Of a stretch of DNA of 48,538 nucleotides, positions 28,375 to 35,259 are shown piece by piece. Both the position numbers and the translations under genes were made by a program. A model generated the notes under the pieces. That model saw nothing but the letters and a program-made list of their open reading frames with translations, had not been told where the DNA came from and did no database searches. Numbering within the stretch: the stretch's first letter is position 1; every line of letters begins with the position of its first letter. Source of the DNA: Actinacidiphila cocklensis (lineage in GTDB: Bacteria; Actinomycetota; Actinomycetes; Streptomycetales; Streptomycetaceae); assembly GCF_907177275.1 (NCBI RefSeq), contig NZ_CAJSLV010000085.1, positions 1 through 48,538 of the forward strand. Direction: 5' to 3'.

Positions 28375-30426
28375 ATGCACTCCGAGGAGGTCCTCGCCGC
28401 GGTCGGTTCCGGCCTGTGGCAGTGGGACGAGGGCACCGACGACATCACGGTGGACGACTGCGCGGCACACCTGCTCGGCCTGTCGGGGGGAGCCGCGACG
28501 CACCGCTCCACCACGGTGCGCGCCTGCCTGCACGCGGCCGACTTCGTCTCGCTGAACGCCGCGGTCTCGCTCGCCGCGACCGAGGGCACGGTCGCGGAGT
28601 CGGTGGTCCGGGTGGTCGGCGAGGACGGAAGGGTGCTGCGGACGCTGCGGGCCAGGGCCGCGCCGCGCGGCCGGCTGGTCAGCGGCACGCTGCACGAGGT
28701 GCACGACGCGCCGGACGCGGTCGGCACGGCGACCGCCGACTGGCGGCGGGCCAGGGAGGCCTTCCTGCTGGACGCGGGCCGGGCGCTCGCCGAGGCGGAC
28801 TCCACCACCGAGGTGCTGCGGGTCGCGGCGTCCCTGTCGATGCCCGGTTTCTCGCCCGACGGCCTTGCGGTCTTCGGCGTGAACGGCGACCAGCTCTCGG
28901 TCATCGGCCACCACGGCCAGGACGCCACCGACGCCGCCGTCTTCGACATCACGCTGTCCCCCGACTACCCGGCCGCGCTGGTGGCCCGCACGGGCCGCGC
29001 GATCTACCTGGACTCGCCCGAGGCCTACGCGGAGCGCTTCCCGGCGACCTGGCCGCTGGTCGAGCCCTACGGGCGGGTGTCGTGGGCGTACCTGCCGCTG
29101 GTCGTCGCAGGCAGCACCATCGGGACCTGGATGGCGGCGTTCCGCGAACCGGTCGCCTTCACCCCCGACGAGCGGGCGGTGCTCACCACCGTGGCGCGCA
29201 TGCTCGGCCAGGCGCTGTCCAGGACCGGGCTGCACGAGACGGAGCGGGAGCTGACCGACGGCCTCCAGCGCACCATGCTTCCGGCCCGCAGGCCCGATGT
29301 CAGCGGCATGGCGGTGGCCACCCGCTACGTCCCCACCGGCGGCGGCCTGCAGGTCGGCGGCGACTGGTACGACGTGATCGGGCTGCCCTCGGGGCGTACC
29401 GCGATCGTCATCGGCGACGTGCAGGGCCACGACGTCAAGGCCGCGGGCCTGATGGGCCAGCTGCGGATCGCGCTGCGGGCCTACGCGGCCGAGGGCCACG
29501 GACCCGACGCCGTCCTGTCCCGCACGTCCCGCTTCCTGGCCGGGGTCGCCGACGAGCACGGCTCCGACGCCCGCTTCGCGACCTGCCTCTACGTCGAGAT
29601 CGACCCGCTCACCGGCACGCTCGACGTGGTCCGCGCCGGGCACCCGGAGCCCGCCATACGCCTCGGCGACGGGACCACCATCGTGCGGCGCACCGCCGTG
29701 GGGCTGCCGCTGGGCATCGAGCCGGACACCGACTACCCCACCACCAGGATGGTCCTGGAGCCCGGCGAAGTGCTGCTGCTGTGCACGGACGGCCTGATCG
29801 AGACCGGCGGCCACGACCTGGAGACCGGCTGGCAGCGGCTGTCCAAGGCGCTGGCCACCGGTCCCGCGGGCGACCTGGAGGTCCTCGCCGACTCCCTGGT
29901 CCACGCCTCCCACGGCCCGGCCTCGCACCACCCGGCCGGTCCGCTCAGCGACCGCCGCGAGGACGACATCGCGCTGGTCCTGCTGCGCCGCGACCCCGAC
30001 GGCCCGACCTGCGCCGTCCCGGTCCGCCGCACCGTCCTGACCGTCTCCCAGGCCGACCCCGGCCAGATCCGCTCCTGCCGGGAGGACATCCGCGCGCTGC
30101 TGCACGACTGGGCCTGCGACGAGCAGGTCGAGTCCGCCGTCCTGCTGGTCTCCGAGGCGGTCACCAACGTCCTGGTCCACACCGACGGCGACGCCGTCCT
30201 GCTGGCCCAGGTCACCGGCATGCCCGGCACCCGCCGCCTGCACGTCGACGTCGGCGACCCGTCGGACGACATGCCCCACCGCCGCTCCCCGGGCGAGCTG
30301 GCCTCCTCGGGCCGCGGCCTCCTCCTGATGGAGGAACTTGCCGACGCCTGGGGGGTCGACCCCCGCGGCGACGGCAAGTCCACCTGGTTCGAGCTGTACG
30401 AGACACCCGCCTCGCAGCGGCGCTAG
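28375..30426 (+). CDS. SpoIIE-family PP2C phosphatase with PAS/GAF sensor and RsbW-like ATPase domain
   Basis: A 683-residue soluble regulator of partner-switching pathways. Domains in order: a PAS-like N terminus (about 5-110); a GAF domain (about 130-300); the PP2C/SpoIIE phosphatase with metal-binding GGDWYDVI (about 328), VIGDVQGHD and CTDGLIE (about 340-540); and a GHKL ATPase (about 555-680) with SEAVTNVLVHTDG (from 593) and ELASSGRGLLLMEELADAWGV. It combines both activities that set the phosphorylation state of STAS antagonists. The input signal is unknown. Its stop codon shares the four bases CTAG (30423-30426) with that of the opposite gene. Confidence 0.95.
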   Translation: MHSEEVLAAVGSGLWQWDEGTDDITVDDCAAHLLGLSGGAATHRSTTVRACLHAADFVSLNAAVSLAATEGTVAESVVRVVGEDGRVLRTLRARAAPRGRLVSGTLHEVHDAPDAVGTATADWRRAREAFLLDAGRALAEADSTTEVLRVAASLSMPGFSPDGLAVFGVNGDQLSVIGHHGQDATDAAVFDITLSPDYPAALVARTGRAIYLDSPEAYAERFPATWPLVEPYGRVSWAYLPLVVAGSTIGTWMAAFREPVAFTPDERAVLTTVARMLGQALSRTGLHETERELTDGLQRTMLPARRPDVSGMAVATRYVPTGGGLQVGGDWYDVIGLPSGRTAIVIGDVQGHDVKAAGLMGQLRIALRAYAAEGHGPDAVLSRTSRFLAGVADEHGSDARFATCLYVEIDPLTGTLDVVRAGHPEPAIRLGDGTTIVRRTAVGLPLGIEPDTDYPTTRMVLEPGEVLLLCTDGLIETGGHDLETGWQRLSKALATGPAGDLEVLADSLVHASHGPASHHPAGPLSDRREDDIALVLLRRDPDGPTCAVPVRRTVLTVSQADPGQIRSCREDIRALLHDWACDEQVESAVLLVSEAVTNVLVHTDGDAVLLAQVTGMPGTRRLHVDVGDPSDDMPHRRSPGELASSGRGLLLMEELADAWGVDPRGDGKSTWFELYETPASQRR

Positions 30427-31634
30427 AACGTGCCGTTCAGCTCCCACCACTCGCCGCTCTGCTGCACGGGCGACCGCAGCGCGGCCTTCCCCGAGCCGGT
30501 CCCGCGGTACAGCAGCTGCCAGCCGAGGTTCCCGGCGTAGCCGCCGATCTTGTAGCGGTCGTTGGTGACGGTGTTCAGGTCGTTCCTGCCGTCGCCGTCG
30601 GTGTCGCCCACGGCGAAGAAGGACTCCATCGCGTTCCAGCCGGTACCGATGAGCGTTCGGGCACCGAAGGTCCCGCGGCCGGTGCCCGGGTAGAGCCACA
30701 GCTTGCCGGAGGTGTCGCGGGCCAGCAGGTCCGGGTGCTTGTCACCGGTGAGGTCGCCGGGGCCGCTGAGCGCCGACATGACCTGCCACCCGCCGCCGAC
30801 CAGCCTGCGCGCGCCGAAGTGGCTGTGCCCGGTGCCCGGGTAGAGCCACAGCTTGCCCGACCTGTCGGCCGCGAGCAGGTCGTTCCTGCCGTCACCGGTG
30901 AGGTCGCCGCCGGCCGTGACCCGGGCCATCGCGTTCCACCCGCCGCCGACGAACCGGCGGGACAGGTAGCCGCCGCGCCCGGTGGCCGGGTAGATCCACA
31001 GGTCGCCTGCGGAGTCCCTGGCCAGCAGGTCCTCGATGCCGTCACCGGTGAGGTCGCCGTGCCGCGTCATGGCGGTCATCGAGTTCCAGCCGCCGCCGAT
31101 CAGCCGCCCGGCGCCCGTGCTGCCCGGGACGAACCACAGCCGCCCGGCCAGGTCCCTGGACAGGACGTCGGCGTAGCCGTCCCGGTCGATGTCGCCGAAG
31201 CCCGCCTTGACGGGGCTCTTCTCGGACAGCCACGGGCCGTACGGCGGTTCGGCGCATTCGCGCGTGGTCTTGACGAATTTCAGCGAACTCGTCGTGGCAG
31301 GCGCGGGATTCGAACTCCACGCTCCCGGGTCGTCCGGCCTCTCGTACCCGTAGCCGTCGGCGACAACGTAGTTGGCGTCCACATATCGGCACACGATGCT
31401 GGTCGTCCGGTTGGACACCGCCAGGATGCGGTTGTCCCAGGACCCCATGGTGGGCATGCTCTTGTTCGTCTTCATCATGCTGCCGGTGGCGTCGTCGCCG
31501 GTCCACCCGCAGAAGTAGCCCTTCGGGCACGCGTAGGCCCCGGTGGCCGCGTGCGCGGGCACCGCCGCGGCCAGCGCCCCGAGCAGAACCCCCGCCACCG
31601 CGGCGGCCAACCCTCTTCGTCCCACCCTGCGCAT
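30423..31634 (-). CDS. Secreted protein: peptidase-inhibitor I36-like domain plus FG-GAP/VCBS repeats
   Basis: A 403-residue exported protein. The signal peptide is residues 1-29 (RRVGRRGLAAAVAGVLLGALAAAVPAHA). A Cys-containing module at about 35-95 (ACPKGYFCGWTGDDATG, then NRTTSIVCRYVDAN) matches the I36-type protease-inhibitor fold common in Streptomyces exoproteins. Five FG-GAP-like units of about 49 residues follow, each with an Asp-rich Ca-binding loop (GDIDRDGYADVL, GDLTGDGIEDLL, GDLTGDGRNDLL, GDLTGDKHPDLL, GDTDGDGRNDLN), likely a beta-propeller. Target and function are unknown; binding to a protease or polymer is a guess. ATG 31634 gives the proper signal peptide. Confidence 0.88.
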   Translation of the reverse strand: MRRVGRRGLAAAVAGVLLGALAAAVPAHAATGAYACPKGYFCGWTGDDATGSMMKTNKSMPTMGSWDNRILAVSNRTTSIVCRYVDANYVVADGYGYERPDDPGAWSSNPAPATTSSLKFVKTTRECAEPPYGPWLSEKSPVKAGFGDIDRDGYADVLSRDLAGRLWFVPGSTGAGRLIGGGWNSMTAMTRHGDLTGDGIEDLLARDSAGDLWIYPATGRGGYLSRRFVGGGWNAMARVTAGGDLTGDGRNDLLAADRSGKLWLYPGTGHSHFGARRLVGGGWQVMSALSGPGDLTGDKHPDLLARDTSGKLWLYPGTGRGTFGARTLIGTGWNAMESFFAVGDTDGDGRNDLNTVTNDRYKIGGYAGNLGWQLLYRGTGSGKAALRSPVQQSGEWWELNGTF

Positions 31635-31711
31635 CGGCGCTCTCCCCTTGTCCGCGATCCCCCACCCCAGGAGACATGCGCTCGCAATTTACCGGCCCGC
31701 CCGGACCCGCG

Positions 31712-32104
31712 TCACGCGGGAAGGGCCAACCCGGCGACCACCGACTTCCCGCGGTACGGCCGCTGCACCACCCCCCACGCGGCGGCGAGCGCGTCCACCA
31801 GCAGCAGCCCGCGGCCCGACTCCGCGTCGGGCGGGGGCCGGTGGTCGAGTACGGGCTTGCCGTCCCCCGGGTCGGACACCGCCAGCCAGTAGTGCCCGTC
31901 GGCGGGCCACAGCACGAGTTCGACGAGGTCGTCGGCACCGGCGCCGTACCGTACGGCGTTGGTGACCAGCTCGCTGGTGATCAGCCCCAGCTCGGCGTGC
32001 AGTTGGCGCGGCAGCACCTCCGCGACGGCGTGCCGTGCCCGCGCAACGGACGCGGGGTGCGCGGGAAACCGCCAGAGGGCGGGCACGACGGGGATTTCGG
32101 GCAT
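31712..32104 (-). CDS. RsbW-like ATP-binding protein of the second WhiJ-like module
   Basis: A 130-residue GHKL ATPase. GLITSELVTNAVRYGAGADDLVEL holds the N box (about 42-55), VSDPGDGKP the G1 region, and DAESGRGLLLVDALAAAWGV the G2 region. ATG 32104 has GGGAG upstream. It is divergent from an HTH-DUF5753 gene followed by a DUF397 gene, the same gene set as at 21.1-22.9 kb but with the ATPase transcribed away from the HTH gene across a 245-bp spacer. Probably an anti-sigma or anti-anti-sigma partner kinase; the target is unknown. Confidence 0.87.
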   Translation of the reverse strand: MPEIPVVPALWRFPAHPASVARARHAVAEVLPRQLHAELGLITSELVTNAVRYGAGADDLVELVLWPADGHYWLAVSDPGDGKPVLDHRPPPDAESGRGLLLVDALAAAWGVVQRPYRGKSVVAGLALPA

Positions 32105-32349
32105 GGCGGAACTCCCTTGCGGAGGTGGCGGATTCGATACGCCGCCGGTGGCATGCCGCCCTGGTCGCAGGCGCACCCGTCCCAGGGCGGACGGGCGCAC
32201 TTGCGCGGTGCGCTTCCGGCGAATAGCGCGTAGTAACGTGCGTACTACGGTAGAGCATCGGGAGTACGTGTGCCACCAGTTCGCTGACGACCCGTTGGAC
32301 CGGCCGCTCCCCGCACGGCAAACTGAGCCTCACGCAGGGAAGGAAGCGC
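32105..32349. promoter_or_regulatory. Divergent control region of the second WhiJ-like module
   Basis: A 245-bp spacer between the ATPase gene (minus) and the HTH-DUF5753 gene (plus). It contains the 19-bp palindrome at 32230-32248 and an AGTACGTGTG half-site (32263-32272). GAAGG-type ribosome-binding purines (GGGAAGGAAG) precede ATG 32350. No gene is visible. Confidence 0.5.
32230..32248. promoter_or_regulatory. Palindrome GTAGTA-N7-TACTAC, putative WhiJ-type operator
   Basis: GTAGTAACGTGCGTACTAC has perfect 6-bp arms around ACGTGCG. It lies 102 bp before the HTH-DUF5753 start and 126 bp before the ATPase start. The inner ACGTGC is shared with the TGCACGTGCA motif of the first module, but the arms differ, as expected for paralogous regulators with distinct specificity. 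Confidence 0.6.
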
Positions 32350-33201
32350 ATGCCGCCGAGGAGCAACCCGACCGCACGCCAGCAGCGCCTGGGCGCGGAA
32401 CTCCGCAAGTTGCGGGAGGACGCCGGGCTGTCCACCGAGCAGGCGGCCGCACTGCTGGACACCAACCGGACCGTCATCTCCAGCACCGAGGCCGGACGCC
32501 ACGGCATCAGCCCCGAGCGGCTGCGGCGGATCGCCTTCGCTTACGAATGCACCGACCAGGCGCTGATCGACGCACTGGTCGCGATGTGCGCCGACAGCGG
32601 CCAGGGCTGGTGGGAGGACTACCGGAACGTCCTGCCCTCGACCTTCCTCGACATCGCCGAACTGGAGTGGCACGCCCGAGGCCTGCGGGTCAGCACGATG
32701 ACCCACATGCCCGGCCAGTTCCAGACCGAGGCCTACGCCCGCGCTCTTTTCCAGGCCGCCATCCCGCCGCTGCCGGCAGACGAGTTCGAGGCCAGGGTCG
32801 CCCACCGCGTCCGACGCCACCAGGCCATCGACCGCCCGGACGCCCCACCGTACGAACTCGTCGTCCACGAGGGCGCGCTACGGACCGAGGTGGGCGGACG
32901 TGCGGTGCTACGGGACCAGCTCGCCCACCTCATGACCGCCGCCGAGCGCGCCAACGTCACGATCCAGGCGATCCCGTTCTCGGCGGGCGCCTTCCCGGGC
33001 TCGGGCCAGTCCATCCTGTACGCCCGCGCCCAGGTCCCCCGTCTGGACAGCGCCCTGGCGGACCGGGTGACGGTCGGGGAATTCGTCCATGCCGAGGCGC
33101 ACTTGTGCAAGTACCGGCTCCAACTCGACGAGATGCAGCGCATCGCCCTCCCGCCGGGGAAGACGCTCGACCTCATGCACGCCGTCAGGTCCCAGCTCTA
33201 G
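32350..33201 (+). CDS. HTH (XRE) regulator with DUF5753, second copy
   Basis: A 283-residue WhiJ-like regulator. The HTH is LGAELRKLREDAGLSTEQAAALLDTNRTVISSTEAGRHGISPERLRRIAFAYE (about 14-66). DUF5753 (about 95-280) includes EWHARGLRVSTMTHMPGQFQTEAYARALF, VAHRVRRHQAIDRP and YELVVHEGALRTEVGGRAVLRDQLAHLMTAAERANVTIQAIPF. Recognition-helix residues differ from the protein at 21137, in line with a different operator. GGAAGG precedes ATG 32350. The DUF397 gene starts 12 bp after its stop in the same direction, so the two form an operon. Confidence 0.93.
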   Translation: MPPRSNPTARQQRLGAELRKLREDAGLSTEQAAALLDTNRTVISSTEAGRHGISPERLRRIAFAYECTDQALIDALVAMCADSGQGWWEDYRNVLPSTFLDIAELEWHARGLRVSTMTHMPGQFQTEAYARALFQAAIPPLPADEFEARVAHRVRRHQAIDRPDAPPYELVVHEGALRTEVGGRAVLRDQLAHLMTAAERANVTIQAIPFSAGAFPGSGQSILYARAQVPRLDSALADRVTVGEFVHAEAHLCKYRLQLDEMQRIALPPGKTLDLMHAVRSQL

Positions 33202-33212
33202 GAGAGACCACC

Positions 33213-33404
33213 GTGGCCGACATCACCTGGGAAGCCCCCTTCTGCCAGGACGCCAGCAACTGCTTCCGCATCGGGACCGACGCGGAGGGCAACGCCTACA
33301 TAGCCGTCGCGGGCCAGGAGGACCGCTACCTCACCGACTCCCGCGAAGCGCTCCGCGCACTGATCACCGACATCAAGTCCGGCAAGGCCGACCACCTGCT
33401 GTGA
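33213..33404 (+). CDS. DUF397 domain protein, second copy
   Basis: A 63-residue protein. MADITWEAPFCQDASNCFRIGTDAEGNAYIAVAGQEDRYLTDSREALRALI fits the DUF397 pattern (W-x-x-S/P...N-C-x-x-x...A-V...S/T-x-E-x-x-x-A-L/F), although it is more diverged than the copy at 22687 and lacks the VAVRDS core. GTG 33213 has GGAG directly after the upstream stop codon. It is likely the small partner of the HTH-DUF5753 protein encoded just before it. Confidence 0.78.
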   Translation: MADITWEAPFCQDASNCFRIGTDAEGNAYIAVAGQEDRYLTDSREALRALITDIKSGKADHLL

Positions 33405-33479
33405 GCACCGCATCGCACTCGTCACGGCCTCCGACAGCGGCGCAGCCTCGGCGCTGAGAACCGTCATCCGCCGCGGACA

Positions 33480-33521
33480 GGCCCGGGGCGGCACGCCGTA
33501 ACGACGTCGCCGCCCCGGGCC
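33480..33521. terminator. Bidirectional hairpin between DUF397 and pirin genes
   Basis: GGCCCGGGGCGGC (33480-33492) pairs perfectly over 13 bp with GCCGCCCCGGGCC (33509-33521) across a 16-nt loop. It lies 75 bp after one stop codon and 8 bp from the other (convergent genes). Confidence 0.75.
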
Positions 33522-33529
33522 GGGAGGCC

Positions 33530-34492
33530 TCAGCGCCCGTAGGGCGAGTCCGCCGGGATCGTGCCGAGGCGGCCGGCCTGGAAGTCGTCGAAGGCCTGCG
33601 CCAGCTCCGCGTGGGTGTTCATCACGAACGGGCCGTACTGCATCATCGGCTCGCGGATCGGCAGGCCGCCGAGCAGGACGAACTCGAAGTTCGCCGAGCG
33701 CGAGTCCTGGGTGTCGGCGGCGCGGACGGTGAGGGTGTCGCCGGGGCCGAAGACGACCGCCTGGCCCATGGCGAACGGGCGGGACTGCGGACCCGCGAAG
33801 CCGGTGCCGGCCAGGCCGTAGGCGAGGGCGTTGAAGTCGGCCCGCCAGGGGAGGGTGACCGAGGCGCCGGCGTTGAGGGACACGTGGGTCATGGTGATCG
33901 GCGTGTGGGTGGAGCCGGGGCCGACGTGGCCGCCGAGGTCGCCGGCGATCAGTCGGATGAGGGCGCCGCCGTCCGCGGAGGTCAGCAGCTTCAGGCCGCC
34001 GGCCCTGATGTCCTGGTACTTCGGCGGCATCATCTTGTCGGCCTTGGGGAGGTTCACCCACAGCTGGAGGCCGTGGAAGAGGCCGCCGCTGAGCACCAGC
34101 GACTCCGGCGGGGTCTCGATGTGCAGCAGTCCGGACCCGGCGGTCATCCACTGGGTGTCGCCGTTGGTGATGGTGCCGCCACCGCCGTGCGAGTCCTGGT
34201 GGATGAAGGTGCCGTCCATGATGTACGTCACGGTCTCGAAGCCGCGGTGCGGGTGCCAGGGGGTGCCCTTGGGCTCACCGGCGGCGTAGTCCACCTCGCC
34301 CATCTGGTCCATCATGATGAACGGGTCGAGCTGGCGGTAGTCGACGCCGGCGAAGGCGCGGCGGACCGGGAAGCCCTCCCCCTCGAATCCGCTGGGCGCG
34401 GTGCTGACGGACAGGGCCTGGCGCGGCCGGCCGTCGGCGGGTGCGGTGACGCGCGGCAGGGTCAACGGGTTCTCGACGGTCACGGCGGGCAT
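33530..34492 (-). CDS. Pirin family protein (putative quercetinase-like bicupin)
   Basis: A 320-residue bicupin, the normal length for pirins. The N-terminal cupin shows FIMMDQMGEVDYAAGEPKGTPWHPHRGFETVTYIMDG and QWMTAGSGLLHIETPPE, giving metal ligands His80, His82, His124 and Glu126. Pirins bind iron; some oxidise flavonols such as quercetin, while others act as redox-sensitive cofactors. Which applies cannot be read here. ATG 34492 has GGAGG upstream, which decides against an in-frame ATG at 34543. A gapped inverted repeat (34511-34544) lies just above the start and suggests regulation by a dimeric repressor. Confidence 0.95.
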   Translation of the reverse strand: MPAVTVENPLTLPRVTAPADGRPRQALSVSTAPSGFEGEGFPVRRAFAGVDYRQLDPFIMMDQMGEVDYAAGEPKGTPWHPHRGFETVTYIMDGTFIHQDSHGGGGTITNGDTQWMTAGSGLLHIETPPESLVLSGGLFHGLQLWVNLPKADKMMPPKYQDIRAGGLKLLTSADGGALIRLIAGDLGGHVGPGSTHTPITMTHVSLNAGASVTLPWRADFNALAYGLAGTGFAGPQSRPFAMGQAVVFGPGDTLTVRAADTQDSRSANFEFVLLGGLPIREPMMQYGPFVMNTHAELAQAFDDFQAGRLGTIPADSPYGR

Positions 34493-34510
34493 GGGGTGCC
34501 TCCTTGGGGG

Positions 34511-34544
34511 GATGTTCCTCCAATGTAGTTGAAGGCTGAACATC
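34511..34544. promoter_or_regulatory. Gapped inverted repeat GATGTTC-N20-GAACATC upstream of pirin
   Basis: GATGTTC (34511-34517) and GAACATC (34538-34544) are perfect 7-bp arms separated by 20 bp. The intervening DNA contains CAATGTAGTTGAAGGC with TTGAAG-like promoter elements. AT-rich for this region and ends 19 bp above the pirin start, so it is a likely promoter/operator. Confidence 0.5.
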
Positions 34545-34642
34545 TAGCAACGCGTGACCATTCCCTCACCCGGCGAGGGGGCGAGCGGAGACCGCGGAAA
34601 GCGGGGGAAGCAGGGGAAGCAGAGAGGAAGGAGGCGCGAGCC

Positions 34643-35086
34643 TCAGCCGTACATCCGGCGCATCGTGAAGTCGACCATCTGCTCGACGGCCTTCGCGTCG
34701 AAGACCATCCGGTGCTGCCCGTCGATGTCGAGCACGAAGCCGTAGCCGGTCGGCAGCAGGTCGAGCACCTCGGCGCCGGTGATCACGAAGTACTTCGACT
34801 CCTTGCCCGCGTAGCGCCGCAGCTCCTTGAGCGAGCTGAACATCGGGATCACCGGCTGCTGCGTGTCGTGCAGCGCCAGGAAGCCGGGGTTCTCGCCGCG
34901 CGGGCAGTAGACCTTGGACGTGGCGAAGATCGCCTGGAAGTCCTCGGCGGACAGCGAGCCCGTGGTGAAGGCGCGTACGGCGTCGGCGAGCGACGGCGGC
35001 GAGGGCTCGGGGTAGCCGGACATGGGCGCGGCCCCGCCGGGGGCCGGGCCTGGGCCGGGATTCACGCTCTGGTCGTAGCCGTACAC
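34643..35086 (-). CDS. SseB-like protein
   Basis: A 147-residue protein. A Gly/Pro/Ser-rich N terminus (VYGYDQSVNPGPG) is followed by LADAVRAFTTGSLSAEDFQAIFATSKVYCPRGENPGFLALHDTQQPVIPMFSSLKELRRYAGKESKYFVITGAEVLDLLPTGYGFVLDIDG, which matches the SseB N-terminal domain family in Streptomyces. These small proteins are often linked to type VII secretion loci in actinobacteria, but none is nearby and the role is unknown. GTG 35086 is chosen because TACGCT (35099-35094, minus) precedes it by 7 nt. A longer frame starting at 35173 exists but lacks signals. Confidence 0.82.
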   Translation of the reverse strand: MYGYDQSVNPGPGPAPGGAAPMSGYPEPSPPSLADAVRAFTTGSLSAEDFQAIFATSKVYCPRGENPGFLALHDTQQPVIPMFSSLKELRRYAGKESKYFVITGAEVLDLLPTGYGFVLDIDGQHRMVFDAKAVEQMVDFTMRRMYG

Positions 35087-35259
35087 GCGCCCAAGCGTAA
35101 CGGTGACGCCCGCGCGCCCGAGGGGGAACAGCCGCGAATGAGGCGCCGGGGGCGAGGAACCGGTCACATCCACCCGCCGGGGGTTGCTTGTTATTACTGA
35201 CGGGTAGCATCATGTGGACACATTCTTGATGACTGCAGCAGCGATACGGAGCCGTCGCC

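Noticed and set aside
31290..31330. A tRNA T-arm-like GAGTTCGAATCCC on the minus strand
   Set aside because: No matching acceptor, D or anticodon arms; it lies inside the coding region of the I36/FG-GAP protein.
28086..31892. A 1,268-codon open frame crossing the SpoIIE-type gene
   Set aside because: Arg/Pro/Gly-rich shadow in a high-GC region. The overlapping frame encodes PAS, GAF, PP2C and ATPase domains with all motifs.
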